Assembly (NCBI GenBank): GCA_938003875.1
Contig: CALKWO010000134.1
Coordinates: 1-64,000 of the forward strand
Reading direction: 5' to 3'
Length of the DNA: 64,000 nt
Source of the DNA: an uncultured bacterium
GTDB taxonomy: Bacteria > Planctomycetota > Uabimicrobiia > Uabimicrobiales > JABWCH01
The first letter of the stretch is position 1. Every line of letters begins with the position of its first letter. Position numbers and translations under genes: made by a program. Positions 33,501 to 42,195 of this stretch are shown one piece after another. The notes under the pieces are model-generated. The model did not search any database and was not told the DNA's origin. It was given only the letters and a program-made list of their open reading frames with translations.

Positions 33501-34391
33501 CTCCAACGGCCTTTTATCCCTGTGTATGTGGTTTTGAACACAGCAGAGCCTCAAACAGAAAAAATTTTAGAACTGGTTCACCATAATATTCTAAGCTCCT
33601 TGGTCGAGCAAAATTTGCTTTCGGCAGATTGGATAGGGCATAGCTTCTCTTGTTCGTATTTTGAAGAGAACATCAGGGAAATTTTGAAAGCAGCAAAAAC
33701 GAACCTCGTGGATTTGCGCCTTGTGCTTTTTCTGGACGAAGCAGATTTTTTGTTGAAGCCAGAGGTAATGACTCCCCGCGGAAGCCAGATGGATGAACGT
33801 GTGCAAAACATTCTTCGTGCTGCCCTTCAGTCCAGCAAAGTGGGGTCGGATTTGAGAGCGGTGGTTGCAGGAACCTATTCGCTTTCCCGCTATATCTCTC
33901 AAAGTAATTCGCCTTTTTTCAACCATTTTCGCTTTGTGCCTCTAAAGCCTTTTAGCAAGGAAGAGATCCGCGATTTGATTGTAAAGCCTGCTTCTTTCTT
34001 AGGCTATACGTATTTATCAGAGGCAATTACCCGAATTATCGAATTGAGTGGAGGGTATCCATACTATTGTCAGGCAATTTGCTATGAGGCCTTTGGCAAT
34101 GCCCTCAAAGAAGGACGGCCTTTAATCAAAATAGAGGACGTGAATTTAGCCGAAGAAAAAAGAACAGAAGATATGTTCGATTCTTATCTCTCGTATTTTT
34201 GGAATAGAACAGACGAGACAGAAAAGCTCTTTCTCTGTGAACTGAGCAATGGCCATTCCACGAACGCATTTGCAAAATCGCAAATCAACCGCCTTGTGGA
34301 TTGGGGAATCGTCCTGGAAAGAGAAGGAAAATACCACCTGGCTGGTGGTTTGATAGCAAAATGGACACAAATGGCTTCTAAGAAAGGGTAG
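30540..34391 (+). CDS. Pentapeptide-WD40-SIR2-like-HEAT-ATPase protein
   Basis: This 1283-residue multidomain protein starts with pentapeptide repeats (8-58), then WD40 repeats (about 60-350; GHTSTINDLAFSPKGDLLAS, DGSVRLWE). A helical linker leads to a region (422-640) that resembles SIR2-like domains but with the catalytic Asn lost. HEAT-like repeats (about 690-815) and a beta-sandwich follow. The C-terminus is a STAND/Orc-type ATPase: GRKAELEQI, Walker A GERRTGKTS (Lys977), Walker B LVLFLDEAD near 1060, then a winged-helix-like tail. It ends 3 bp before the next gene. Sensing by the repeats and switching by the ATPase is the likely mode. Cytoplasmic. Confidence 0.8.
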   Translation: MTLKNYSHQNLAGTDFSGVDLSEADLSYSNLQGANFGIALLQDANLAYADMTGVNLGETRAFYRVVISPDGQRLASVYRDDNLIHLWDTASGREINVLRGHTSTINDLAFSPKGDLLASASNDGSVRLWEMSSGHEVHVLTHQAPVQCVAFSSEDGILASGGYAWVGEKPTVWLWDGKRGKKIRPPRRHSQQVSAVAFSPDGRLLASGGEDGSVRLCEAKSGKKVWTKTNFPEAIRSLAFDFYGQQIWALSTNLIVLDVTTGEMTLALQGQPQPTALAVLNQDQVAIAVEKGVVEVWKFGNLKKVLGTKIHKDTIHHLSFQATSSLLASASEDKAIGLLHIETGESRLIKQELHCLRANIFGMRGMREDQKAWMMRKGAIEIDPQELAQKQQKSLREILRRKRVQALAKKIKESQKREQASVVLILGPCTFLPSLETIEREDNDELLRLLRFVFPRFFQEEERWNLRETWQSINELYEEMSPNFISRFSPKKDRSPFLVEQYNALVSLINKGFFRIVLDLDIFSPLEKEMFSSMSDIRYTDTESMMAFSISQSFSKEWRYVEKGKTWFVKFFGEEGRLSFKKYGERFPFGFERLLDSIFYEMKEDTLTLWTGFPLSRRPLFFRFPERKGVEKFYWVMDESIREEEGGQRSVTCLDYPLERLTDVFHDLYTELYEGSFSEDYNTTQLYRMAYSENIEERSRAARELVNLMVSRKSNSQDLLNSVKILGSDTVLKVRQSAVLSFLENFSKLPSELSQKIPDFAHDSEDTIRADVAKWIIIQYDEVGKDYDSLLLELMQDKSSFVRQVIVDNVKERFERLPSHIRTRLSQLVGGQIEVQMMKGGGMLVGTFSDLALRVTNHAESLMSNVEIDIQPSAEYEVENRRVSMASLVPEKPEEVTFRLKMKVGKQVAVNYSVNGELKEPPLYINAIQDNPYVYGNAIQLDSGFFGRKAELEQIIQAVTKPIKQDILIVGERRTGKTSLIYQLKNRLQRPFIPVYVVLNTAEPQTEKILELVHHNILSSLVEQNLLSADWIGHSFSCSYFEENIREILKAAKTNLVDLRLVLFLDEADFLLKPEVMTPRGSQMDERVQNILRAALQSSKVGSDLRAVVAGTYSLSRYISQSNSPFFNHFRFVPLKPFSKEEIRDLIVKPASFLGYTYLSEAITRIIELSGGYPYYCQAICYEAFGNALKEGRPLIKIEDVNLAEEKRTEDMFDSYLSYFWNRTDETEKLFLCELSNGHSTNAFAKSQINRLVDWGIVLEREGKYHLAGGLIAKWTQMASKKG

Positions 34392-34394
34392 CGT

Positions 34395-37160
34395 ATGCAA
34401 AATCTTTACACAATTTCTACGGTAGACAGTCCTGAATACAAACAACTCATCTGCGGTCGCACAGGCGATCTTAGAGTACTACTCGATCAACATATCTCTT
34501 GTGGGCACAGCGTGGCTTTGTTTGGAGAAAGACGCATAGGAAAAACCTCTCTGCTATATATTGTTCGGGATATAATAAGCAGAGAAATGAATGCGTATCG
34601 AGATAGGCTTATAGATAAGGAGCTTCAGCCTGCTATTCCTGAATTCATGGAAAAAACAATCGGACGATCTACCGTATATGTAGATTGCTTAGGTCTGGAA
34701 GAAAAAAATTTAGCGTCGCTGGCATCTCGGCTTTCCAGGGAATTCGGCATAGAAGCAAACACGTTTGACGATATTTTTAGAAGCCTGAACCAGGCACAAA
34801 CCAAAAGCGTTGTTTTATTAGATGAAATAGACGTTTTTCTTGGTAAAGAAGAGGGCGAACAAGTTTTCCAATCTTTACGTTCTGTGATCCAGTCTTTCCC
34901 TAATATCTCTTTTGTTCTAGCAGGGGGAGAAGGATGGTATAAACAGATAAAAGACAAAGTCTCTCCTCTTACCAACAATGTATTTTCTTTTTACCTCAAA
35001 GCAGCAGAATGGATGCCGATAGAAAAATATTTGATTCGAGGACTGTTGGCAGAATCGCTGGATAAGGATTTGGATAAAGTCACGGACACCATACGCGAAT
35101 GGACTCAAGGAAAACCCTGGTATGTTCAGGCTGTATGCTATGAGCTTGTTGAATTATGGAATAAAAAGAGCAAGCTGGAAGACAACTGGAAAGAGGCACT
35201 GCAAAAAAATGTTGAAGATTCAGTTAATAATACATTAAGAGCATTCTTTGAAACTCAAAATCTGGAAAGCGAATCGCAGAAAATTCTCAACTTGCTTGCT
35301 CATAAGCCTGGATTAAGCAAAAAACAAATCATAAAATTTTTAGGATTATCCGGCGAAGTAGTCCACAGCCAATTAGAGGATTTGCTGCGATTGGATAAGG
35401 TACGCGAGCAGAAAAAACATTATAGAATCTCCAATTCCCTGCTAGAAAAATGGGGCAAAGAAAATAAAGAATTGCCTGCTCTAAGACCATTTTTGCAGCG
35501 AGAAAAAGGCAAGATCATAGGGGGAGCAACGGCAGCATTGTTTTTATTGCTTTATAGAATATATATTTTTTTCTTTGTGAGCCAGGCATTTCTTCTGGAA
35601 GACTGGAATTTCTCTGTAGAAAAAGAATTGTTTTATGAACCAAAAGATTTATACTATGAAAAAGAGACATCCTTCCGTTTGGTAAGAGAGGAGTCCCTTG
35701 CTATTGTCATTCCCCATAATCAGGTATCGGAAATTTTTTTATATAAAATCGAGCAATGCCTGGACAATAGTGTGAGCTACCAAAAAATTCGGAATACTCT
35801 ATTGCTTTCTTTTAGAGACAAGAATGCCCGACCCTCTATTTTAGAAAAGTTGGCTAAAATAGAAGAGATTGCCTATATTTTACCTGCCTATAAGATAGGC
35901 TCTTCGTTGTTTTTTTTCACAGGTCGTATTCGAATCGTATTCAAAGATGCTGCCACAAAAGAAGAGAAGGAACAGCTTATTCAGCAGTATGCCATGGAAG
36001 TAGAATCCAGCTATGACTATGTATTTTTTGTTACTCTGCCAAAGAGAGACAGACCCATATTTGACATTCTCCAGAAAATTTCCAGGAATAATATTGTAGA
36101 AAGTGCCAATCTGGATTTTTCCAGGCTTCCTGAGTCCATTCCTCTTACAAACGATAGATATGTCAGACATCAATGGTACATAGATGCTTGTGGCTTTCAT
36201 TATTTATTAAAAAGGCATAAAGAATTTTCCAAACAGCAGGTTTCTATAGCCCTTATAGATTACGGGAGTGCAGATACAACCCATGAAGATTTAAAAGAAG
36301 TAAATTTTGCGAAAAAGGAATATCTTATAAACACGCCGCAGCAAAGAAAGGATTATGGGAAATCTGCTACAGCAATCGCTGGCCTTGTAGGTGCCATCAA
36401 GGATAACCAAAAGGGCATTTGTGGATTAGGGCCAGATGGTATAAAATTATACCTGTTTGACCTGGGGGAAATGCCCATTGAAAAATGTATTCAAGATGCC
36501 ACAAACAAAGGGGTACAGATTATACACATTGCTGTTCCTCTCAAGGAAGGGAAGGGAAAGGAATTCTTCGATGCCTTAAGATATGCCTTAAGCAAGAATA
36601 TCAGTATTATCGTTCCTGCCGAAATGTTAATAAGAAACAAGCAAGAGAAAGAGAATTTATGGAATCTTCTTATTCGGGATGATGATTTTAAAAATATCCT
36701 TGTTGTTGGGGCAATTTCAAAAGATAAAGATATTGTAAGAGGAAGTGCTTATTCTGAGCTGGATTGGGAAAGCGACACGAAAAATGTTACAATATATGCC
36801 GGAGGCTTGAATGTATTGACATGCAGCGAGTATTTAAAAGAAAAAGAAGGAACAGAGGATTGGATTGGTGATAAAAAAAAGGGAGAGACAGAAGAAGAGT
36901 ATAATAGGCAAAGATATATATATCGCTTTTTTAATGGAACGCCGCTTGCTTCCTCTATGGTAGCCGCTGCTGTAGCGTGGATGAAGGAGGCATACCCAGA
37001 GGCTACTCCAAAAGAGGTAAAAGAGATTTTAGTGAAATCCGCAGACATCTATAATGAAACCCGTATATTGAATGCTGGCAAAAGTTTCCTGGAAGCGCAA
37101 GAAGCTCAAAATCGTGCCATACTCCATGCTCTAAAAAAAGAGGATTCCAAGACAGACTAA
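34395..37160 (+). CDS. ATPase / winged helix / membrane / pseudo-subtilisin protein
   Basis: The 921-residue protein has an Orc/STAND-type ATPase (Walker A GERRIGKTS with Lys50; Walker B VVLLDEID near 140), a winged helix (about 290-345), one membrane helix (about 376-403), a linker domain and a C-terminal subtilisin fold (about 590-905). In that fold the Asp is present (ALIDYG, Asp622). The HGT motif, however, reads KSATAIAG (no His near Ser657), the oxyanion Asn motif is lost (IIVPAEM) and GTS is GTP (Pro850). The convergent neighbour has all of these residues, so this domain is a non-catalytic version. It shares the WYIDxCGF motif and C-terminal ILNAxKS with that neighbour. Confidence 0.85.
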   Translation: MQNLYTISTVDSPEYKQLICGRTGDLRVLLDQHISCGHSVALFGERRIGKTSLLYIVRDIISREMNAYRDRLIDKELQPAIPEFMEKTIGRSTVYVDCLGLEEKNLASLASRLSREFGIEANTFDDIFRSLNQAQTKSVVLLDEIDVFLGKEEGEQVFQSLRSVIQSFPNISFVLAGGEGWYKQIKDKVSPLTNNVFSFYLKAAEWMPIEKYLIRGLLAESLDKDLDKVTDTIREWTQGKPWYVQAVCYELVELWNKKSKLEDNWKEALQKNVEDSVNNTLRAFFETQNLESESQKILNLLAHKPGLSKKQIIKFLGLSGEVVHSQLEDLLRLDKVREQKKHYRISNSLLEKWGKENKELPALRPFLQREKGKIIGGATAALFLLLYRIYIFFFVSQAFLLEDWNFSVEKELFYEPKDLYYEKETSFRLVREESLAIVIPHNQVSEIFLYKIEQCLDNSVSYQKIRNTLLLSFRDKNARPSILEKLAKIEEIAYILPAYKIGSSLFFFTGRIRIVFKDAATKEEKEQLIQQYAMEVESSYDYVFFVTLPKRDRPIFDILQKISRNNIVESANLDFSRLPESIPLTNDRYVRHQWYIDACGFHYLLKRHKEFSKQQVSIALIDYGSADTTHEDLKEVNFAKKEYLINTPQQRKDYGKSATAIAGLVGAIKDNQKGICGLGPDGIKLYLFDLGEMPIEKCIQDATNKGVQIIHIAVPLKEGKGKEFFDALRYALSKNISIIVPAEMLIRNKQEKENLWNLLIRDDDFKNILVVGAISKDKDIVRGSAYSELDWESDTKNVTIYAGGLNVLTCSEYLKEKEGTEDWIGDKKKGETEEEYNRQRYIYRFFNGTPLASSMVAAAVAWMKEAYPEATPKEVKEILVKSADIYNETRILNAGKSFLEAQEAQNRAILHALKKEDSKTD

Positions 37161-37174
37161 AGCCTTTGATAATT

Positions 37175-37210
37175 GGCTTTCCCTGGGGGTTTGAATCCCC
37201 AGGAAAAGCC
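37175..37210. terminator. Bidirectional terminator between convergent genes
   Basis: GGCTTT-c-CCTGGGG and CCCCAGG-a-AAAGCC form a long stem with an 8-nt loop between two convergent genes. Both sides of the outer stem are T/A-rich, so it can work in both directions. Confidence 0.75.
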
Positions 37211-37232
37211 TCATCTATGCAACTAACAAGGT

Positions 37233-40200
37233 TTATCGGGGCCTGCTTTTGGCTTTTTCTTTCGCCATTTCCACGCTTTTATAGGCATTCAAGATTTTAA
37301 TGCCATCGAAGAAATCTGCCGAATTGACCAGAATTTCTTTGATTTCCTTTGGTGTGGCACCAGGATACACCCGTGCAATCCAGGCAATGGCCGCAGTAAC
37401 CATGGGGGCAGCAAAAGAGGTTCCATCATAAAAAGCATAAATTTGCTTTTGGCGTTCATAGTATTTGTCTGCCTCGTCTTGTTTTTTAGGCACAACCCAT
37501 GTAATTCCTTTGCGAGATTCTTTTATACTTATGCGATCACAGGTAAGAACATCCATTGCACCAGCATAAATATCAACATTGTCTCTTTCTGTAGACCATT
37601 CGGTAGTTTTTACCCCATTTTTATTTCCGTCAATTCCTCCTACAACAATGATATCTTCCAAACCATCTTCTTTTAGGCTTAAATAATTCATTTTGCCTTC
37701 CGTACTCCTATCTCTATTTCCAGCAGCTATAACAACGCATATATTTTTCTCTAATGCTTTTCGTAAAGCTTTTTTAATATTGCCGTATACTATTTTTCTT
37801 TTCTCATCTAAATTTTTATCGTAGAGCTGGTAGCTAATATTGATAATTTTTACGGGTTTCGTGATTGACTCAAGAATACATTGTTCTAAAGAGTTCTCCA
37901 GAACCATAGAATAGGGTACGTCTTGGCTGGTAAAAGTTTCCAAATGTAATTTTAAGGAATATAGAGTACTATGATCTGTACCTAGCCCTAAGCCACAAAT
38001 GCCTTTTTCATTACTATCTGCAAAAATAAGCCCAGCACAGGCGGTACCATGCGATTCCTTTTCATTTGGACATGCCTCTGTAGCTTCCCAATCCTTTACT
38101 TTTGCACTGTAACAATTTTCTAAAAGTATCTTCAAATCTTCATGTTGTGTCTCTATACCATCATCTATTATCGCAATCCCTATTTTATCCTGGGATGGGT
38201 AATCTTGTAAAAATTTTGCCTTTCCTTTCAGTAAATCAGAGAAACCACATATATCTATATACCATTGAAATTCAATATATCTATCCATTTGTGTAGGGGC
38301 AACTACGGAAGGATAGTTTTTTGATGGTAATGCCGAGCCATGAATCGTAGCCGAAGGCATAAGACGACTAATTTTCCATATATTCTTATCAGCCGATGAT
38401 AACCAGATATTTGTACCTAGCCTTTTGGTAGAAAAGTTTTCTATTCTAGGATCTAACGTGCTTTTAGGATTGAAAATAAGGATATTGTCACCCTTTTCAA
38501 TATATGTTTTACTTTCACTACATGCAACAAGCCCTCCTTGTATCGCCACTACCTCTTCTCTAGGAATTGATTCTTTGGCTTTCCCTAATGATGTTAAGAT
38601 TACGAGTTCTGAAATGATCTTTTCGTATATTGCTTCAATCTCTTTTTTTTCTTGATCAGAAAAAGAACCATACAGCAGCCTGTCTTGAAATTCTTTGAAC
38701 TTAGGATGGCGTTGGGCCATCTTTTCTTTATCCGTAAATTCCAGATTTCGCAATAGATCGCGTACCCATTTCATATTTTTTACTCGTTCCTCAAAATAAG
38801 GAATGGTATCTCTTGCTATTGTGGATAAAATGCCTTGTTCCATGAAATCCTGGTATTTATCCCTATCCTGGAAGGCTGTCAGCATTTCTTCAGAATAAGT
38901 GCTTGTTCCGATAAGCTCTATGGCACTAAGATAGTTTGAAATAGCAGAAAGAATATGTGCATCACGGGAAGAAAGTTGAAACCTTGTATCAATACTCTGG
39001 ATATCCGGGATTTTGATTCCATGAGACTCTAGCTCCAAGACCAACAAAGGCAAAAAATAATTTTGTGCTTCTTTTATTGTCTTTTCGATACGAAGTACTT
39101 GCTGTATATAGATTTTTTTATTTTTTGCCTGTTGCAGATCAGCCTGTTTAACATGGAGTTGTGCCTCTATTTCCTTTTGTATTATTTGCAAAGAATTTTG
39201 TATAGAAGTCTGTATCGCTTCTAAAGAACCTTGTATAGCAGCTTGTATTAATTGTAACTTTTCTAAATCAGATTTATTCTCTTTCTTCTTTTCCTCTATT
39301 TCTCTATCTACTGCCTCTATTTTCTTTTTTATTTCTTTTCTTTGATTCTCTATTGTTTTTTGTATTGGGCGTATATCAAAACGGTTTACCAAAATTTGCT
39401 CTTTTATTTCTGTTTCCCAGGCTTTGAACAAATTTTCATCTGGCTTCTTTTGGGCTTCCTCTACCTTCTTTTTCCAGATTTGTAGTTGGCTTAAATTCCC
39501 TTCATCACGAGCGATTTGCAGCACCATTTTATCTTGCAAATCTTGCAGATAACGAATACGAAAGTCTCTCATGCCTAAGAGATTATCTTTATGTTTAAAG
39601 AAACGAGAATAGCTAATCCTGATAAGCTGAGGTGAAAAATTTTTGTCCACCATCACCCGTTCCTGTAGGTGTTGGGATTTTTTTTCTACTACTTCCAGGG
39701 AAGCTTTTAATGGTTCAAAAGTAGCTTCAAGTCCTTTTAAATCAGCGTCTTCATCAATGGGCTTTTCTCCATCTATCATGAGTAAAATGACACGGTCTAT
39801 TCCCTCCACTTCTTCTTTTTGGTATTTACCAGATATAAGTTGCAAAAGGGTATTCAGTCCAAAATTGTCATAAACACCACCATCTGTGATTCTCCAGACG
39901 TAGGGAGTGGAACCGATTTCTGTGTCAATGGTAGGCAAAAAACTGGGGAAACGAAGCGGATCAAAGCCTACAGGAAAGGCAGCAGAAGAAGCTACACCAA
40001 GAGCCAAAGGGAATTTTTTTCTATCATATCCCAGCGTGTCTAGGCCGATGATTCTGCTTGGGCTATGCTGTTCCACTTTGCCTGGCCGTTCCTCAAAATA
40101 TCGTTGTAGACTAAGATCAAGCCAGTTGCTCTTTGTGCCAAATTCATCAAATGCGTAACTAGGATATTCAGAAAAAACCATCTTTTTTTTATTGTTCAGG

Positions 40201-41387
40201 ACAGTAGCATTTAAAAGCAGAATGGGAATTTTTTTCCCACTTTTTCTTAATTCATACAAATCATGAATGCTATAAGGCTGACCATCTTTTTTAGGGCCGA
40301 GAAGTTTATCTAAAACCTCAGCCAGAAGGTGAGTTCGTGTCTTACCAGTCAATGCAATTTCTCCCCATTCACACGGAGATAAAAGCCTGCCCCAAATCTG
40401 GGATTCAATGTCTTCTTTCATCCTGTTTTTGAATTCTTGGAAAAATTTTTCCATTTCTTTTTCTTTAAAATTTTCTGGAGAATGAAGGCAATAGTAGCTC
40501 CCTGCAACACTACCCCCTGAAACCGTGCTCAGATATTCCAAATCTTCTAAAATGCTTCTTTTTTCGCTGCCTAGTTTATAATATTTATATAGATTGTGTA
40601 GAGTTGCTGCTGCAAAGTAGGCTGATCGGCTTCCTCCACCAGAAATACACATCATGACAATCTGTTTTGGCTCGGAAGATTTTGCCAGGGATGATTTTTC
40701 ATAATCCTGAATGGATGTATAAAAACTATTTTTTTCCAGGCTTTTTTGGATATCGTGAAATCCGCTTCCAATGTTAGGATTGTATTGGGAGTATGCTCTG
40801 GCTATTTCTGTTTGTCCATAGTTCATTCTATGCTCATTGATTTTTTCATACCAGCTTTGCCAATCCTTGTCTTTTTGAGCGGGACTATGGATTCCCAATT
40901 GATTAAAAATTTCGTGGTACCTATAATTGCTGTCCCATGTATGATAAAAATAAACTATGATAAAGGCGAGCATAAATATTGATATAATATGGAATATATA
41001 ACACTGAAATATTTTTTTTGTAAGAATTATAGCTAAAAAAGAATATATGCCAAGAACAATTATATTCCTGATAAAATAAGAACCGGGAGATACCTCTCCT
41101 ATTAAGCCGTTGCTGCATATCAGCATTGCAAATAATATCCATGAAAAAATAGATATAGGTATCAAAAATTTTTTGATAGGCAGCTTTTTTTTAACTATCA
41201 GAAATAACAACGACCCAAATGCGATAAGAATAGCAGGTATAAAGAAAAAATTATATAAAAAAGCGACAACACCAATCAGGCTTGTTACAATATGCGGAAA
41301 AAACATCAAACACGAAGGTACAATAAGGGCTAAAGCTGCAAAAATAAAAAAAATAGAAAAAATTTTCTCTAGTATTTTTTTGGACAT
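37233..41387 (-). CDS. Membrane patatin / coiled-coil / subtilisin fusion
   Basis: The 1384-residue protein starts with about five transmembrane helices (10-150). A patatin-like phospholipase domain (about 240-560) follows, with the glycine-rich CISGGGSRSAYF, nucleophile STVSGGS (Ser290) and TDGGVYDNFG (Asp502). A long charged coiled coil lies at about 650-800, then a helical stretch. The C-terminal subtilisin domain has an intact triad: AIIDDG (Asp1075), SHGTACAG (His1113), DGTSFAAP (Ser1324), plus IAAGN for the oxyanion site. Membrane lipids and a protein partner are plausible substrates. The first Gly of GxSxG is Thr, as in some cPLA2-like relatives. A small membrane protein gene lies 32 bp upstream. 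Confidence 0.88.
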   Translation of the reverse strand: MSKKILEKIFSIFFIFAALALIVPSCLMFFPHIVTSLIGVVAFLYNFFFIPAILIAFGSLLFLIVKKKLPIKKFLIPISIFSWILFAMLICSNGLIGEVSPGSYFIRNIIVLGIYSFLAIILTKKIFQCYIFHIISIFMLAFIIVYFYHTWDSNYRYHEIFNQLGIHSPAQKDKDWQSWYEKINEHRMNYGQTEIARAYSQYNPNIGSGFHDIQKSLEKNSFYTSIQDYEKSSLAKSSEPKQIVMMCISGGGSRSAYFAAATLHNLYKYYKLGSEKRSILEDLEYLSTVSGGSVAGSYYCLHSPENFKEKEMEKFFQEFKNRMKEDIESQIWGRLLSPCEWGEIALTGKTRTHLLAEVLDKLLGPKKDGQPYSIHDLYELRKSGKKIPILLLNATVLNNKKKMVFSEYPSYAFDEFGTKSNWLDLSLQRYFEERPGKVEQHSPSRIIGLDTLGYDRKKFPLALGVASSAAFPVGFDPLRFPSFLPTIDTEIGSTPYVWRITDGGVYDNFGLNTLLQLISGKYQKEEVEGIDRVILLMIDGEKPIDEDADLKGLEATFEPLKASLEVVEKKSQHLQERVMVDKNFSPQLIRISYSRFFKHKDNLLGMRDFRIRYLQDLQDKMVLQIARDEGNLSQLQIWKKKVEEAQKKPDENLFKAWETEIKEQILVNRFDIRPIQKTIENQRKEIKKKIEAVDREIEEKKKENKSDLEKLQLIQAAIQGSLEAIQTSIQNSLQIIQKEIEAQLHVKQADLQQAKNKKIYIQQVLRIEKTIKEAQNYFLPLLVLELESHGIKIPDIQSIDTRFQLSSRDAHILSAISNYLSAIELIGTSTYSEEMLTAFQDRDKYQDFMEQGILSTIARDTIPYFEERVKNMKWVRDLLRNLEFTDKEKMAQRHPKFKEFQDRLLYGSFSDQEKKEIEAIYEKIISELVILTSLGKAKESIPREEVVAIQGGLVACSESKTYIEKGDNILIFNPKSTLDPRIENFSTKRLGTNIWLSSADKNIWKISRLMPSATIHGSALPSKNYPSVVAPTQMDRYIEFQWYIDICGFSDLLKGKAKFLQDYPSQDKIGIAIIDDGIETQHEDLKILLENCYSAKVKDWEATEACPNEKESHGTACAGLIFADSNEKGICGLGLGTDHSTLYSLKLHLETFTSQDVPYSMVLENSLEQCILESITKPVKIINISYQLYDKNLDEKRKIVYGNIKKALRKALEKNICVVIAAGNRDRSTEGKMNYLSLKEDGLEDIIVVGGIDGNKNGVKTTEWSTERDNVDIYAGAMDVLTCDRISIKESRKGITWVVPKKQDEADKYYERQKQIYAFYDGTSFAAPMVTAAIAWIARVYPGATPKEIKEILVNSADFFDGIKILNAYKSVEMAKEKAKSRPR

Positions 41388-41419
41388 TTACTTTCCCTTT
41401 CCATCTATATACAAAGTAA

Positions 41420-41665
41420 CTATTTTTTCCCTATTTTACCACTATGGTATGACTTGATAGGCTTTGAGGCATTCTTTCCCGATACTTTCTTTTCTTTATA
41501 CGAGTATAAGCTGAATGCTAGCATTGTGATCCCAATAATGATGCACAAAACCCTAATTGGCGGAGCTACTTTGGGTATTTCCACTCCCATTATCTTGCCA
41601 CTCCCAATAAGGCCTATAAATAATCCGATTCCACCTATGATTGCAAAAATAGATATAGGATCCAT
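41420..41665 (-). CDS. Small two-helix membrane protein
   Basis: This 81-residue protein has two hydrophobic helices (ISIFAIIGGIGLFIGLIGSG; VLCIIIGITMLAFSLYSY) and a basic, lysine-rich tail. I do not recognise a family. It lies directly upstream of the patatin-subtilisin gene on the same strand, so it is probably cotranscribed and may be its membrane partner or regulator. The start ATG is preceded by AAGAGGAG. Confidence 0.7.
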   Translation of the reverse strand: MDPISIFAIIGGIGLFIGLIGSGKIMGVEIPKVAPPIRVLCIIIGITMLAFSLYSYKEKKVSGKNASKPIKSYHSGKIGKK

Positions 41666-41873
41666 GGTTTGAATAACTCCTCTTGAAAAAATGGAAATTA
41701 AAAAATTTTTAATAAGAAACTAAATTTTAATTACCGATTAAGCCAACATCGGTTATGCGCGGCTTTGCCAAGATTACAATTTTTATAAGTCATTATCAAC
41801 TTAGCGAACGGCACGTAATTAAGCATAGATAAAAATAATAGAAACGCTTACCTATCCATCATAGCAAGATTTC

Positions 41874-41901
41874 AGTCTATAAGTTTTTTTCACATTGTCA
41901 A
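41874..41901 (-). promoter_or_regulatory. Possible promoter for the patatin operon
   Basis: On the minus strand TTGACA (41901-41896) and TAGACT (41879-41874) are 16 nt apart, about 210 nt upstream of the small membrane protein start. The -10 is a weak match. Confidence 0.3.
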
Positions 41902-42060
41902 GAATTTTTATGAATTATCACTGCCTAAAAATGAAAGATATATCCTACGTTTCACACCTTGTATGTATAATGGTTGATGGCGTTGCTCTTTCATAGTGTA
42001 AGAAGCTTAATGTCATCGACTTCAAGACGTTATTACTTTGTCACATACGTGGTAGGATTT

Positions 42061-42100
42061 TTACACAAGCGTTAGTATTGTCAAATTACACAAGCATTAA
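42061..42100 (+). repeat. Two direct repeats upstream of the ATPase-pair promoter
   Basis: TTACACAAGCGTTA (42061-42074) and TTACACAAGCATTA (42087-42100) differ at one base and start 26 bp apart. They lie just upstream of the -35 hexamer, a typical position for an activator site. Confidence 0.65.
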
Positions 42101-42107
42101 AATTTCA

Positions 42108-42137
42108 TTGGACAAAATGGTAATTTTGTTGTATACT
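42108..42137 (+). promoter_or_regulatory. Candidate promoter of the ATPase pair
   Basis: TTGGAC (42108-42113) and TATACT (42132-42137) are 18 nt apart. Transcription would start close to 42144, inside the tandem 15-bp repeats. Confidence 0.5.
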
Positions 42138-42141
42138 TTGT

Positions 42142-42186
42142 CAACAAATCTGTTGGCAATAAATTTGTTGACAATAAATCTATTGG
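42142..42186 (+). repeat. Three tandem 15-bp repeats, likely operator
   Basis: CAACAAATCTGTTGG, CAATAAATTTGTTGA and CAATAAATCTATTGG stand head to tail without gaps. The first is itself an inverted repeat (CAACA/TGTTG). They span the expected transcription start and end at the ribosome site (TTGGAGG), so a bound protein would block transcription or translation. Confidence 0.75.
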
Positions 42187-42195
42187 AGGTTTATC

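Larger units (their letters stand above)
41666..42195. other. 530-bp divergent control region
   Basis: This spacer separates the minus-strand patatin operon from the plus-strand ATPase pair. It holds a weak minus promoter (41874-41901), two 14-bp direct repeats (42061-42100), a plus promoter (42108-42137) and three tandem 15-bp repeats (42142-42186). I see no gene in it. Confidence 0.65.

Noticed and set aside
41700..42060. Possible tRNA or small RNA in the control region
   Set aside because: I found no cloverleaf, no CCA end and no clear terminator in it.
42142..42186. Three tandem repeats as a CRISPR array or plasmid iterons
   Set aside because: There are no spacers between the units, only three copies, and they sit over a promoter and ribosome site; an operator fits better.
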